Positions 21,001 through 29,335 are shown, counted from the first letter of the stretch. The stretch is 64,000 bases of DNA from Vibrio chagasii (GCF_024347355.1 NZ_AP025465.1:992001-1056000); one strand, 5' to 3'. Program-made: numbers and translations. Notes: generated from the sequence alone by a model not told the origin.

Positions 21001-21192
21001 GGTTATGAAAGCCGTGTGGCAGTAGGTACGGTTATCTTCTTCGGTATGGGGTTTGCGACCTTGGTGACTCTGTTTGTAATCCCTGCGATGTATCGATTGA
21101 TTTCTGGTACAACTCGTTCACCTGGTCACGTCGAAGCGGTGCTAAACAAAGAGCTAAGCCATGACAATATAGGTAGAACTAGCCACGGTTAA
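18079..21192 (+). CDS. RND multidrug efflux permease
   Basis: Inner-membrane proton/drug antiporter of the resistance-nodulation-division superfamily, 1037 residues, full length. TM1 starts at VKRPVAAVVLSLLLVVFG. The paired aspartates of the proton relay lie in LSIGLVVDDAIVVVENI (TM4), and TM10/11 contain GMVTKNGILIVEFANQLRDRG. The porter-domain segments are all present. Substrate range cannot be read from sequence. It is translationally coupled to the adaptor gene. No outer-membrane factor follows, so it probably uses a TolC encoded elsewhere, which is common for vibrio Vex pumps. Confidence 0.93.
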   Translation: MLLSDVSVKRPVAAVVLSLLLVVFGIVSFSKLAVREMPDIESPVVSISTRYEGASATIIESQITSNLEDQLSGISGIDEIESTTRNGMSRITITFELGYDLNTGVSDVRDAVARAQRSLPDEADDPIVYKNNGSGEASVYINLSSTEMDRTQLTDYTERVLIDRFSLISGVSSVDISGGLYKVMYVKLKPAEMAGRGVTTSDITSALNNENIESPGGEVRNDAIVMSVRTARSYTEAEDFEYLVVKRASDNTPIYLKDVADVYIGAENENSTFKSDGVVNVSMGIVPQSDANPLEVADLVHKEVEAIQKFLPDGTRLAVDYDSTVFIDRSISEVYSTLFITGGLVILVLYIFIGQARATLIPAVTVPVSLISSFIAAYYFGFSINLITLMALILSIGLVVDDAIVVVENIFHHIERGESPLLAAYKGTREVGFAVIATTLVLVMVFLPISFMDGMVGLLFTEFSVLLAMSVIFSSLVALTLTPVLGSKILKANVKPNRFNLFVERVFGKLESGYRSVLRRALNWRWAAPIIIIACLGGSYGLMQQVPAQLTPQEDRGVIFAFVRGADATSYNRMSANMDIVEERLMPLLGQGFLKSFSIQSPAFGGNAGDQTGFVIMILEDWDERDVTAQEALNEVRKSLAGIPDVRVFPFMPGFRGGSSEPVQFVLGGSDYSELQKWAEILKQAAEDSPMMEGADIDYSEKTPELLITVDKQRAAELGVSVSDISDTLEIMLGGRSETTFVERGEEYDVYLRGDENSFNNANDLSQIYMRTQSGELVTLDTLTHIEEVASSIRLSHYNKQKSITIKANLMEGYTLGEALDFLDEQAIEQLPGDISVSYSGESKDFKENQSSILVVFALAMLVAYLVLAAQFESFINPLVVMFTVPMGIFGGFLGLVVMSQGLNVYSQIGMIMLIGMVTKNGILIVEFANQLRDRGIEFEKAIIDASARRLRPIMMTAFTTLAGAIPLITSTGAGYESRVAVGTVIFFGMGFATLVTLFVIPAMYRLISGTTRSPGHVEAVLNKELSHDNIGRTSHG

Positions 21193-21219
21193 TGTAGTGG
21201 TATAGATTAGTAATTGATG

Positions 21220-21256
21220 AAAGCTCGACAACTTACTCGTTGTCGGGCTTTTTATT
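21220..21256 (+). terminator. Rho-independent terminator of the RND operon
   Basis: A 13-bp stem with one G-T pair (AAAGCTCGACAAC and GTTGTCGGGCTTT) is followed by T-rich sequence. Confidence 0.8.
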
Positions 21257-21290
21257 TTGTTTGCGAATGGTGCCAGAAAAGAGTCAGACT

Positions 21291-21884
21291 CTATTGCTCG
21301 CTCAGGTATTGAATGGTTTCGAGCAGTTCTTCCATAGAGCGGTGGCCTCTTAGTTTCACCATATAGCGCCCATTAATAATAAAGCTCGGAATGCTGCTAA
21401 TCGACGCTTGTTCGGTCTTAGATACAGCGTCTTCCACAAATTTAGCCCATTGCTGTTGTTGGGCTTGAGTCATGTCTTCTTGTTTCACAAGGTTGTGTTC
21501 TTTGAAAAAAGCGTCGATATCCGTTTCTTGCAGCGGTTTTTTAGTTTGAACCAGCGAGAATAATTCACTCAAAAGTGCATGAGACATATCCGGCTTTTGA
21601 GCCAACACGGTGTAGTAAATACCTGCAGCTTGTAAGGTCGAGTCGTTAAAAATCACGTGAGTACGATGCAATTTCAGTTCACCAGAGCCTTCTTTATCTT
21701 TGAGTAACTCTGTCATCTGCCAACAAGGCATGCAGGTCAATGAAAAGAATTTGTCTACTTGATACTCGGTTGAATAAGGCTTTTCCAAAAGCGTGTATTG
21801 TTTTCCCTCTGATGGAGATGCAAAAGCTGTAGCGCTTATAATAAGAGAAACTAATAGGATAAATACGTTTTTTAATCGTTTCAT
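21291..21884 (-). CDS. DsbA-like periplasmic thiol-disulfide oxidoreductase
   Basis: Thioredoxin-fold secreted protein of 197 residues. The signal peptide ends after AFA at about residue 22. The redox motif is Cys51-Met-Pro-Cys54, the helical insertion of DsbA-type proteins follows, and the cis-proline loop is SSIPSFIINGRYMV. The usual DsbA motif is CPHC; CMPC and the shorter length mark a divergent paralogue rather than DsbA itself. Its role could be disulfide formation in a particular substrate or quality control. It is a single gene, convergent with the RND operon. Confidence 0.85.
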   Translation of the reverse strand: MKRLKNVFILLVSLIISATAFASPSEGKQYTLLEKPYSTEYQVDKFFSLTCMPCWQMTELLKDKEGSGELKLHRTHVIFNDSTLQAAGIYYTVLAQKPDMSHALLSELFSLVQTKKPLQETDIDAFFKEHNLVKQEDMTQAQQQQWAKFVEDAVSKTEQASISSIPSFIINGRYMVKLRGHRSMEELLETIQYLSEQ

Positions 21885-21915
21885 GGGAATTCCGGTTTAT
21901 CTATGAATGTTTTGA

Positions 21916-21956
21916 AAAGCCTGCGTTTGCTCCTAGCGCAGTGCGGGCTTTTTTTG
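21916..21956 (+). terminator. Terminator-like hairpin in the leader of the DUF1244 gene
   Basis: A 10-bp stem (AAAGCCTGCG and TGCGGGCTTT, two wobble pairs) with a 16-nt loop is followed by seven T. It lies between two divergent genes, 56 bp before the DUF1244 start, where no upstream plus-strand gene needs ending. It could be an attenuator or the end of a short RNA. Confidence 0.5.
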
Positions 21957-22011
21957 TATAACAATATCTGCTCAATACATTAAAAAATGAAAATTATTAA
22001 GGGACACTAAA

Positions 22012-22332
22012 GTGGCTGAATTTAAATACAAAGATCTTTCTCAAGAAGAACAAGACAAGCTGGATGCAGCAACCTTTCGTCGCCTATTAGCACACTTAGA
22101 CAACAACAAAGATGTTCAGAATATTGATCTGATGATCTTGGCTGGCTTCTGTCGTAACTGCTTCAGTAAGTGGTACAAAGCCGAAGCTGAACAACAAGGT
22201 TTAGACCTTGATATTGATGACGCTCGTGAGCGTGTTTATGGCATGACTTACGATGAGTGGAAACAAAACCACCAACCAAAAGCAACACCAGAGCAACTGG
22301 CTGCTTTTGAAGCGAAGCAGAAGCCAGAATAG
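22012..22332 (+). CDS. DUF1244 family protein
   Basis: Small cytoplasmic protein of 106 residues, function unknown. The family signature is visible: RRLLAHLDNNKDVQNIDLMILAGFCRNCFSKWY, with the CRNC cysteine pair, then YGMTYDEWK. It starts with GTG at 22012, preceded by AAGGGA at a suitable distance; no ATG is available. It originally ended at a terminator whose loop now holds the IS4 element, 37 nt after the stop. Confidence 0.85.
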   Translation: MAEFKYKDLSQEEQDKLDAATFRRLLAHLDNNKDVQNIDLMILAGFCRNCFSKWYKAEAEQQGLDLDIDDARERVYGMTYDEWKQNHQPKATPEQLAAFEAKQKPE

Positions 22333-22439
22333 TCTTAGTTTGTCGTTAACCAAAGACACACAAAAAGAGCCCATTAAGGGTAATACCGATCAGTTAAGAA
22401 ATTTGTGAGATCATTTGACCGATCCTCAAAAGGCTTCAG

Positions 22440-22474
22440 AATCCGATATTAGGAAACTAATATCGGATTTTTTT
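22440..22474 (+). terminator. Terminator hairpin at the left end of the IS4 element
   Basis: A perfect 12-bp stem (AATCCGATATTA and TAATATCGGATT) with a 6-nt loop is followed by seven T that run straight into the transposase ATG at 22475. It should stop transcription entering from outside and could also mask the ribosome site. Confidence 0.85.
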
Positions 22475-23806
22475 ATGTCTTTAGAAAGCCAACTTGCCAA
22501 TACTTTTCAGTCGTGTAATACCTTCCACCACTTTGAAAAATACTCTGAAATTCTTAGTCCAGAGCTTATCCAGCAAGGTTTTGAGCAAGCTGGCGTCGCA
22601 ACCGTTAGAAGAAGACGGTTACCTTTGGAGGCCGTACTTTGGTCCGTTGTTGGAATGAGTCTCTTTCGTCAACAATCTGTTTGGGATATTGCTAACCAAC
22701 TCGATATTGTCCTGCCAGACAGACAACGCTTTGTTGCCCCAAGTGCTGTTGTTCAAGCGAGACAGAGATTAGGCGAAGAAGGCGTTAAACAAGTCTTTAA
22801 GAAGATGGCTACGCATGGCTATCACTCGTCTAATTTCGAAACTTGGTGTGGACTAAACCTTCTATCCGTCGATGGTGTCGTTTGGAGAACGACAGATACA
22901 CCTGAAAATCATCAAGAGTTTAAAGCACAGAGCAATCAATCATCGGAGAATATTTACCCTAAGGTACGTATGGTTTGCTTGATGGAGCTTACAAGTCATC
23001 AACTAATCGATAGTACATTCTCTGACTATCGCACCAGCGAAATGCGCCTTGCAGAAGAACTCATCGAACAAACCCCCGATCATTCGCTGACTATTTTTGA
23101 CAAAGGATACTACTCTCTAGGGCTACTTAATCGCTGGAATAAGGTAGGCAAAGAAAGGCATTGGATGCTTCCTGTGAGAAAAGACTTCCAGTATGAAGTC
23201 GTTCATAAATACAGTCAGAGTGACGCTATCGTTGATATAAAAACGACACCTCAGGCAAGAAAGAAGTTCAGTGATCTCCCTGAGACAATAGAAGCAAGGT
23301 TAGTGTCGAAAATCATCAAAGGGAAGACATATCAGGTACTTACATCAATGCGTGATGGGTTACGCTTTCCTGGTGAAGACATCGTAGAGCTTTATCGCTA
23401 TCGTTGGGAAATCGAATTAGGCTATCGGGAAATGAAGCAAACCTTGCTTGATAGTGAGTATACATTACGAAGTAAGCGCCCAGATATGGTCAAGCAGGAG
23501 CTCTGGGGGATTTTGCTCGCCTATAACCTTATAAGACAAGTTATGACAAAGGCTGCGATTAAATTAGATAGCGTCTGGCCAAATCAATTAAGCTTTACGA
23601 GTAGTGCTATGGCTGTGACTCAATACTTCGCGGCTTTACCTTTAACGAGTCCTGGAAAACTTCCTAAACATTATGAAGTCTTACTCAAGCAAATATCCAT
23701 GTTTACCCTGCCACCTCGAAGAGAAGATAGAAGTTACCCTCGTTGGGTGAAACTGAAACCCCAAAAATATGCAACGAACAGGAAAAATGCCAGTCAGCTT
23801 AACTGA
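22475..23806 (+). CDS. IS4-family transposase
   Basis: DDE transposase of 443 residues from the ATG at 22475; the open frame extends upstream to a TTG at 22415, but that part encodes the terminator hairpin and is unlikely to be translated. The first catalytic Asp is in [10 protein letters not shown], the second in [11 protein letters not shown]. The C-terminal YREMK-type signature of IS4 transposases is in [19 protein letters not shown], which contains the catalytic Glu. It appears intact. Its TGA stop lies in the loop-proximal part of the right-end hairpin. Confidence 0.9.
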   Translation: MSLESQLANTFQSCNTFHHFEKYSEILSPELIQQGFEQAGVATVRRRRLPLEAVLWSVVGMSLFRQQSVWDIANQLDIVLPDRQRFVAPSAVVQARQRLGEEGVKQVFKKMATHGYHSSNFETWCGLNLLSVDGVVWRTTDTPENHQEFKAQSNQSSENIYPKVRMVCLMELTSHQLIDSTFSDYRTSEMRLAEELIEQTPDHSLTIFDKGYYSLGLLNRWNKVGKERHWMLPVRKDFQYEVVHKYSQSDAIVDIKTTPQARKKFSDLPETIEARLVSKIIKGKTYQVLTSMRDGLRFPGEDIVELYRYRWEIELGYREMKQTLLDSEYTLRSKRPDMVKQELWGILLAYNLIRQVMTKAAIKLDSVWPNQLSFTSSAMAVTQYFAALPLTSPGKLPKHYEVLLKQISMFTLPPRREDRSYPRWVKLKPQKYATNRKNASQLN

Positions 23807-23814
23807 CTGGCATT
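23783..23814 (-). terminator. Inward-facing terminator at the right end of the IS4 element
   Basis: A perfect 12-bp stem (AATGCCAGTCAG and CTGACTGGCATT) with loop CTTAA is followed, on the minus strand, by five T. It can replace the split native terminator for the minus-strand gene at 23864-24931. Confidence 0.75.
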
Positions 23815-23863
23815 ACCCATTAAGGGCTCTTTTTATTTTGGACGCTTGTGCTTTGCTTGGTGC

Positions 23864-24931
23864 TTAAACTAATTCACCCGTTTGAGAGAAAGCTTCTAAC
23901 TTCGCAGCGTAAGGCTGAAGGTCACCAATGTTGTTGCTCACCCACTCGTCATTGAAGTAAGTGTCTAGGTAACGTTCGCCGCTATCACAAAGTAGAGTCA
24001 CGATAGAGCCTTTCTCACTACGCGCTTTCATTTCACTTGCCAGTTGAAGCACACCGTACATGTTGGTACCCGTAGATGCGCCAACCTTACGGCCTAGAAT
24101 GTCAGACAACCAATGTGTCGTTGCAATACTTGCCGCGTCTGGGATCTTACGCATTTCGTCAACCACACCTGGAATGAAGCTTGGTTCTGCACGAGGGCGA
24201 CCAATGCCTTCAATTTTGCTGAATGTGCTGCCTTTTACTTCTGTATTGCCTGTTTTGTAATACTCGTGGAAAACTGAGTTTTCAGGGTCGACAACGCAAA
24301 GTTTAGTTTCATGCTGTTGATAACGAATGAAACGACCAATCGTTGCTGAAGTACCACCAGTACCCGGGCTCATTACAACCCAAGTTGGAACCGGGTGATC
24401 TTCCATCTGCATTTGATTGAAAATTGAGTTTGCGATGTTGTTGTTACCACGCCAGTCGGTTGCGCGCTCAGCGTAAGTAAATTGGTCCATGTAATGACCA
24501 TTGAGTTCCGCTGCTAAACGACGTGACTCATCATAGATTTGGTCAGAGCGGTCAACTAGGTGTGCTTGGCCGCCGTAAAACTCAATCTGCTCGATCTTTT
24601 TCTTCGCTGTGCACTTTGGCATTACTGCGATAAATGGAAGGCCAAGTAGGCGAGCGAAGTAAGCTTCAGACACCGCTGTGCTGCCAGATGAAGACTCAAT
24701 GATCGTAGTTTCTGGGCCAACCCAACCGTTACAGATAGCGTATAAGAATAGAGAACGCGCCAAACGGTGCTTCAAAGAGCCTGTTGGGTGTGTACTTTCA
24801 TCTTTAAGGTAGATATCAATGCCTTCAATGCTTGGAAGGTCTAGTTTGATAAGGTGCGTATCCGCAGAGCGTTGGTAGTCCGCTTCAATTTTACGAATCG
24901 CGTTGTTAATCCATTGATGGTCAGTGCACAT
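23864..24931 (-). CDS. PLP-dependent cysteine desulfhydrase/synthase-like enzyme
   Basis: Fold-type II PLP enzyme of 355 residues in the cysteine synthase superfamily. The Schiff-base lysine is Lys54 in [10 protein letters not shown], the substrate loop is [11 protein letters not shown], and the phosphate-binding glycine loop is [11 protein letters not shown]. The form of the lysine motif and length resemble Cds1, the L-cysteine desulfhydrase of mycobacteria, more than CysK. A degradative role is therefore likely but inferred. It is divergent from an Lrp-family gene 147 bp away, which probably regulates it in response to an amino acid. Confidence 0.8.
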   Translation of the reverse strand: MCTDHQWINNAIRKIEADYQRSADTHLIKLDLPSIEGIDIYLKDESTHPTGSLKHRLARSLFLYAICNGWVGPETTIIESSSGSTAVSEAYFARLLGLPFIAVMPKCTAKKKIEQIEFYGGQAHLVDRSDQIYDESRRLAAELNGHYMDQFTYAERATDWRGNNNIANSIFNQMQMEDHPVPTWVVMSPGTGGTSATIGRFIRYQQHETKLCVVDPENSVFHEYYKTGNTEVKGSTFSKIEGIGRPRAEPSFIPGVVDEMRKIPDAASIATTHWLSDILGRKVGASTGTNMYGVLQLASEMKARSEKGSIVTLLCDSGERYLDTYFNDEWVSNNIGDLQPYAAKLEAFSQTGELV

Positions 24932-25078
24932 AAGCGTTCTCCTGATCGAGTGTAGGAATTTTTTGTATTTGGTATGGTTTTAATTTAGCTAGATCCGGAG
25001 AGAAAAACTTTGCCATATTTGCTTTATTTTGACTAAAATGTAGAAAATTATTCTATTTAAAAGCGATTTGGTGAAAGT

Positions 25079-25534
25079 GTGATAGATGCCGTAGATAAAA
25101 AAATATTAGCGTTATTACAAGAAGACAGTACCCTGTCATTGAACGACATTTCTGAAGCCGTCAACCTCACCACAACGCCTTGCTGGAAGCGCTTAAAGCG
25201 TTTGGAAGAGAATGGCATCATTGAAAAAAGAGTGGCATTGCTGAACCCTGAAAAGTTAGATCTTTCTTTTACCGCGTTCGTATTGGTGAAAACCAGCGAT
25301 CATTCTCATGAGTGGTATGGTCGTTTTGTGAATACTGTGTCGGAATTCCCAGAAGTCATGGAGTTCTACCGCATGGCGGGCGAGTACGATTATATGATGA
25401 AGGTGCAGGTTAAAGACATGAAGTGCTTTGATGAGTTCTATAAGCGCTTAGTTAACAGTGTGGATGGTATATCAAACGTTACTTCTACGTTTGCGATGGA
25501 ACCATTAAAGTACACCACCGCGCTACCGCTATAA
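25079..25534 (+). CDS. Lrp/AsnC-family transcriptional regulator
   Basis: Amino-acid-responsive DNA-binding protein of 151 residues. The N-terminal winged helix-turn-helix is at residues about 5-55 ([28 protein letters not shown]) and the C-terminal RAM ligand-binding domain follows ([20 protein letters not shown]). It starts at GTG 25079. It is transcribed away from the PLP enzyme at 23864-24931; the arrangement resembles decR/ybaO-type control of cysteine degradation, which would make cysteine the probable ligand (inference). Confidence 0.88.
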   Translation: MIDAVDKKILALLQEDSTLSLNDISEAVNLTTTPCWKRLKRLEENGIIEKRVALLNPEKLDLSFTAFVLVKTSDHSHEWYGRFVNTVSEFPEVMEFYRMAGEYDYMMKVQVKDMKCFDEFYKRLVNSVDGISNVTSTFAMEPLKYTTALPL

Positions 25535-25596
25535 CCAATTTAAAGATAGTGTTTTGAGTTTAGATATCGCCTCTGCGATGAAGAAAAGGATTATTC

Positions 25597-26262
25597 ATGT
25601 TTGCAAAAGTTTCTACTGCTATTCAGCTCGTGTTAGCTATCGCCATTTTTTACCTTGGCTACACCATCTATTCATTCACCAATAAAGTCGGTGAAATTGT
25701 CGATACCTATCCTCAGGTTATTGAGGATCTTTCTGTGCTCACTAAAGAACTAAAAGTCGAAGAGTTTCTGATACTGGCAGAGCACGTCGATGAATTGGCA
25801 CCACAGATGTTGAATACCGTCGAAGATGTAAGAAAGACGGTGGAGAAGGTAAACAAAACGGTCGCATCGGTCGACAGTAAAATCCCAGCTATCCTAGACG
25901 AAGTGAAAAATGTTCGAGTTGAAGTCGGGCAGGTGAGAACCGATGTGATTCCGCCAACGCTGACCGAACTTAAGCGCTACCGTGTTGATGTGATGCCACC
26001 AATGCTTGCCGAAAGTAAGTCTTACCGAGAACAAACGATTCCTGTGGTGATTGCCGAGTCTGAGATGCTGAGAGCCGAAGTCCCTGCGATCTTGGTGCAA
26101 GCTAACTTGTTGGCTGACAAGAGTAAGGAACTTGCTCAAAGTGCGGCAGAAGGTGCGGTAAAAGGCGTGGTGTTATCGCCATTTAACTTATTGCGCGATG
26201 CGGGTGATGGTATCAAAACGCGAGTACAAGGTGAGTCTAAGCCGGTTGAGCAAGGGAACTAA
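25597..26262 (+). CDS. Membrane-anchored coiled-coil protein with 15-residue repeats
   Basis: Unrecognised protein of 221 residues. Residues about 7-28 form one membrane segment with a very short cytoplasmic N-terminus. The rest is helical and charged, with a Val/Lys-rich segment and then four degenerate 15-residue repeats at about residues 109-168, each of the form R-x-x-V-x-P-x-x-L-x-E-x-x-x-Y. The family is not known to me. The gene is 62 nt after the Lrp gene with an AAGGA ribosome site, so it may be cotranscribed, and it ends at a strong terminator. Confidence 0.7.
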   Translation: MFAKVSTAIQLVLAIAIFYLGYTIYSFTNKVGEIVDTYPQVIEDLSVLTKELKVEEFLILAEHVDELAPQMLNTVEDVRKTVEKVNKTVASVDSKIPAILDEVKNVRVEVGQVRTDVIPPTLTELKRYRVDVMPPMLAESKSYREQTIPVVIAESEMLRAEVPAILVQANLLADKSKELAQSAAEGAVKGVVLSPFNLLRDAGDGIKTRVQGESKPVEQGN

Positions 26263-26300
26263 ACACAGTTTCGTTGAACTGCCATTGTGATTAAAAAGAG

Positions 26301-26333
26301 AAGAGGCTAGGTGCGATACCTAGCCTCTTTTCG
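26301..26333. terminator. Bidirectional Rho-independent terminator
   Basis: A perfect 12-bp stem (AAGAGGCTAGGT and ACCTAGCCTCTT) with a 5-nt loop lies between the coiled-coil gene and tesB, which converge. Confidence 0.85.
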
Positions 26334-26374
26334 TTTAAGGCGTTTGCTTGCAGACGCTCAGAACTATTTGATGG

Positions 26375-27235
26375 CTATTTAGTAAAGCGCATCACACCTT
26401 CTTGAACGGCTGTCGCGACTAAATCGCCTCTCTGGTTATAGATCTCACCGCGCACTAGGCCGCGAGTGTTGGCCGCTGTTGGGCTTTCAATCGCGTAGAG
26501 CAGCCATTCATCCATCTTGAATGGACGGTGGAACCAGATTGAGTGGTCTATCGTCGCCACTTGGAAGTTTGGCGTCATTAGAGAGACTTCGTGTGGATGA
26601 AGCGCAGTGACTAAGAAGCCCCAATCTGAAGCGTAGGCAAGCAGGTATTGGTGAATCAAGTGGTTGTCTGGCATCGCGCCATTTGCTCTAACCCAAAGGT
26701 ACTGTTTCGCTTCCGTCTTCTTTGGTTTGAGTGGGTTAACCACCGTTACAGGGCGCATCTCAATTGGCTTTTCACCACAGAAGGTTTTACGCAACTTCTC
26801 CGGTAAGAACTCCGCAATATGGCTTGCAAGTTCAGTTTCAGATGCAAAGTTTTCCGGCCCTGGAATATCAGGCATCGGATTTTGGTGTTCAAAGCCCGGT
26901 GCGTCACCGTGGTAAGAAGCCGTCAGATAGAAAATAGGGCGGCCATTTTGAATCGCTTTAACACGGCGGGTACTGAAGCTGCGCCCATCTCTGAGGTTTT
27001 CCACATCGTAAATAATCGGCTTTTCAGAGTCGCCTGGGAATAGAAAATAACTGTGGAACGAGTGAACACTGCGGTCGTCTTCAACGGTATAACGAGCAGC
27101 AGAAAGCGCTTGCCCTAAGACCTGACCGCCATAAACTTGTGGGAGACCGAGGTTTTCACTTTGCCCACGGAATAAACCTTCTTCCAGCTTCTCTAGCTGA
27201 AGTAAACTGAGTAATTCTTTTAAAGGTTGACTCAT
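26375..27235 (-). CDS. tesB: Acyl-CoA thioesterase II TesB
   Basis: Double-hotdog thioesterase that hydrolyses medium- and long-chain acyl-CoAs in the cytoplasm. The 286 residues from [12 protein letters not shown] align closely with E. coli TesB throughout: [37 protein letters not shown], and the second hotdog with [13 protein letters not shown] (catalytic Asp in IDHS) and the final VQEGVMR. An ATG three codons upstream exists, but it touches the GAGGA ribosome site, so the second ATG at 27235 is preferred. It is divergent from ybaY, the same cluster as in E. coli (tesB, ybaY, ybaZ). Confidence 0.95.
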   Translation of the reverse strand: MSQPLKELLSLLQLEKLEEGLFRGQSENLGLPQVYGGQVLGQALSAARYTVEDDRSVHSFHSYFLFPGDSEKPIIYDVENLRDGRSFSTRRVKAIQNGRPIFYLTASYHGDAPGFEHQNPMPDIPGPENFASETELASHIAEFLPEKLRKTFCGEKPIEMRPVTVVNPLKPKKTEAKQYLWVRANGAMPDNHLIHQYLLAYASDWGFLVTALHPHEVSLMTPNFQVATIDHSIWFHRPFKMDEWLLYAIESPTAANTRGLVRGEIYNQRGDLVATAVQEGVMRFTK

Positions 27236-27403
27236 CGTCAGCATTCCTCTTCGTAAAATGAGTGTCAGATTATGGTGTTAATCAATTAGCTTAGTCATAT
27301 ATCTGTCAATAAATCATAGGTTTTCAAGACAGAATATGAAAGCCCTCTTATAATTAGTCTGGAGATTTGCCGAGTTCGGCAAACATGTTGAGAGAAATTG
27401 AAT

Positions 27404-27844
27404 ATGAAAAAGGCTCTAATTCTTCTAATGTCTTTAGTATCGTTTGGCATGTTAGTCGGTTGCCAAACAACATCTGAAACGAACGCTTCTCAGGAAGTGG
27501 TTGCAGAGAATACTCAAGTGATTTCAGGAACAGTTAGCTACCGCGAAAGAATGGCATTACCAGAGAATGCATTGGTTACTGTAACGCTAGAAGATATTTC
27601 ATTAGCGGATGCTCCATCAACGGTTATCGCGACTCAAGAGTTCACAACCGATGGTAAGCAAGTACCGTTTGCGTTCGAATTAAGCTTTGACGACAACAAG
27701 ATTCAGCCTAACCACCGTTACAACATGCGTGCAACGATCCATGTTGACGGTAAACTACGTTTCACAACAGATACTATCAAGTCTGTGATTACAGATGTAG
27801 AAAACACACAACACGCTGACCTACGCTTGGTCGGTGTTCGCTAA
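27404..27844 (+). CDS. YbaY-family lipoprotein
   Basis: Outer- or inner-membrane lipoprotein of 146 residues. The signal ends in the lipobox LVGC (lipidated Cys about residue 20), followed by a short polar linker and one YbaY/pilotin-like beta domain (SGTVSYRERMALPENALVTVTLEDIS near residues 40-65 and KVPFAFELSFDDNKI-type strands). A TTG two codons upstream is less likely as start than the ATG at 27404. The E. coli homologue YbaY is of unknown function; the domain is also found in secretion pilotins. Neighbours tesB and the Atl gene are conserved. Confidence 0.85.
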   Translation: MKKALILLMSLVSFGMLVGCQTTSETNASQEVVAENTQVISGTVSYRERMALPENALVTVTLEDISLADAPSTVIATQEFTTDGKQVPFAFELSFDDNKIQPNHRYNMRATIHVDGKLRFTTDTIKSVITDVENTQHADLRLVGVR

Positions 27845-27919
27845 TTAGAAATGGATGCCACTGTTAAGGCATCTTGATTGGTTTAATCTAGCCAGTTGAA
27901 TAGGCGAATGATGGCAGCT

Positions 27920-28222
27920 CTAGGGCTGCCATTTGTATATTCTGAGTTTAATTTTTCCTGCGTCACTCACTTCAATCCCTTCTTCCACCAAATGCTTCTT
28001 TTGGCGTTCAAACGAGTCGCCTTTCAAGGAAATCTCGCCTTTACTGTTGATCACTCGATACCAAGGGAGTTTGCTACCTTCAGGTAACTTACCCAATGCT
28101 TTTCCCACATGGCGTGCATAGCCCGGAAAACCCGAGAAACGTGCTATGTCTCCATAAGTTGTTACTTTTCCATATGGAATTTGGTGAATCACAGCAAAGA
28201 TTTGGGCTAAAAATTGGTCCAT
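27920..28222 (-). CDS. atl: Alkyltransferase-like protein Atl (YbaZ type)
   Basis: DNA-binding protein of 100 residues related to the C-terminal domain of O6-methylguanine-DNA methyltransferase. The usual active-site PCHRV reads PWYRV here, so the methyl-accepting cysteine is replaced by tryptophan. Such Atl proteins bind O6-alkylguanine, flip the base and hand the lesion to nucleotide excision repair. The helix-turn-helix and arginine finger (SGFPGYARHVGKALGKLP) are present. It is convergent with ybaY, as in E. coli. Confidence 0.92.
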   Translation of the reverse strand: MDQFLAQIFAVIHQIPYGKVTTYGDIARFSGFPGYARHVGKALGKLPEGSKLPWYRVINSKGEISLKGDSFERQKKHLVEEGIEVSDAGKIKLRIYKWQP

Positions 28223-28273
28223 ACTAAATGTTCCTAGTTCATAAATACCACGGATCGGTAGAAGGAGAGAGCT

Positions 28274-29017
28274 ATGGTCTTTTCAACGTTTCAATTTCTA
28301 ATTACAACATTATTAGCCGTTGTTTGTGCGAGAGCAATCAGTTTAAGTGAGGGAGATATCCCAGTACTGGCGATGGTGATTCCTGCGTTATGGATCTTAC
28401 CGCAGGGTGGTATCGCAGGTTTAGCTCTACTTGCTGCCATGACGACTTATGGCTTAACCCTTCCTCTACAGCCAATCACACTCTCTGTTAGCGCGTGGGT
28501 GTTGTTCCCATTGTTAATGGTGGTTTTCTCAAGACGCAGTAGTTTGTCGGTAGTGATTATTTCGGGTTTGATCGTGACTACTTTGCAGGTTGGGATTATG
28601 GTCACGCAATCAGCAGGTAAGCTTGATGGCACGCCATGGGTGACTCTATTACAAGTCTTGTCCATCATGGTGATTTGGTGGGCTGCTAATCATCTCAAAC
28701 CAGCGAGTCGACACAGCTGGTGGTCATTGGGGTTAATCTTGCCTCTTTGGATAGCCGATTTACCTTACGCAGCGCTTGTGGCTTTATGTGTGACGGGCAT
28801 TATGGCGTCAATCGAAGCGATGACGAAGCTGAAAACCTTCCGCTGGAATAAGTTGCTGTGTTGGACGCTACCAACCGCAGGCTTCGCAGCACTGGTGATT
28901 ACACCGAGCATTGAAGTACCAAGCCCTGTATTTGTAGTCTGGCTATGTTTGTTAGGAACGGCATGGATGACAGACTACATCATTCGCACTGAAGATAACG
29001 AAGACATCGATATCTAG
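28274..29017 (+). CDS. Polytopic membrane protein of unknown function
   Basis: Protein of 247 residues with about eight hydrophobic segments and few charged loops; the C-terminus (RTEDNEDIDI) is acidic and probably cytoplasmic. I recognise no motif or family. It has a GGAGAGA ribosome site, starts 51 bp from the divergent atl gene and is followed about 200 bp later by ffs. It appears intact with normal codon use for the surrounding core genes. Confidence 0.75.
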   Translation: MVFSTFQFLITTLLAVVCARAISLSEGDIPVLAMVIPALWILPQGGIAGLALLAAMTTYGLTLPLQPITLSVSAWVLFPLLMVVFSRRSSLSVVIISGLIVTTLQVGIMVTQSAGKLDGTPWVTLLQVLSIMVIWWAANHLKPASRHSWWSLGLILPLWIADLPYAALVALCVTGIMASIEAMTKLKTFRWNKLLCWTLPTAGFAALVITPSIEVPSPVFVVWLCLLGTAWMTDYIIRTEDNEDIDI

Positions 29018-29153
29018 TGCCAATTCAATCTAGATGATGTTGTGTGAGAACTTCAAATCGTAGGTAAATGGTGAATTTACCTACGATTTACTTGTGGTTT
29101 GAATAAAGGATAAGCACTTAGACCACAATTGCTCAAAAAGAAAGGGGAAGGGC

Positions 29154-29181
29154 TTGCAATGGCTGCCGGGATGCTTAATAA
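29154..29181 (+). promoter_or_regulatory. Candidate promoter of ffs
   Basis: TTGCAA (29154-29159) and TAATAA (29176-29181) are 16 nt apart. Initiation about 29188 would give a 5' leader of some 37 nt before the mature 4.5S RNA, to be trimmed by RNase P as in E. coli. Confidence 0.4.
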
Positions 29182-29224
29182 TCCAATCACTCTTTGAGGC
29201 AAGCCTCTTAGAAAACGAATCTAT

Positions 29225-29330
29225 GGGGGCCTGGTCCTCCCGCAACAATAGCTCGTGAACTCGGTCAGGTCCGGAAGGAAGCAGCCGCAGCGTGTGACTT
29301 GTGTGCCGGGATGTGGCTGGGTTCCCACCC
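29225..29330 (+). ncRNA. ffs: 4.5S RNA of the signal recognition particle
   Basis: RNA core of SRP, which binds Ffh and targets inner-membrane proteins. The strongly conserved apical domain is recognisable: TCAGGTCCGGAAGGAAGCAG, and on the returning strand GTGTGCCGGGATG, giving the asymmetric and symmetric loops bound by Ffh. The ends (GGGGGCCTGG and CTGGGTTCCCACCC) pair to close the hairpin. Mature ends are approximate. ffs is a known attachment site for Tn7-like elements, and tnsA lies just downstream. Confidence 0.95.
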
Positions 29331-29335
29331 TTTAT

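Larger units (their letters stand above)
22381..23815 (+). mobile_element. IS4-family insertion sequence, complete
   Basis: 1435-bp element with 18-bp terminal inverted repeats (TAATACCGATCAGTTAAG at the left, TAATGCCAGTCAGTTAAG as complement of the right; 15 of 18 match). It is flanked by an 11-bp direct repeat CCCATTAAGGG at 22370-22380 and 23816-23826. Length, duplication size and transposase type all agree with the IS4 family. Both ends carry inward-facing terminator hairpins. Confidence 0.9.
22362..23834. terminator. Rho-independent terminator split by IS4 insertion
   Basis: The left arm AAAAAGAGCCC (22362-22372) and right arm GGGCTCTTTTT (23824-23834) are exact complements. Removing the element and one copy of the 11-bp duplication restores a hairpin with loop ATTAA between the convergent DUF1244 and cysteine-metabolism genes. 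In its present state the arms are 1.45 kb apart. Confidence 0.85.
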
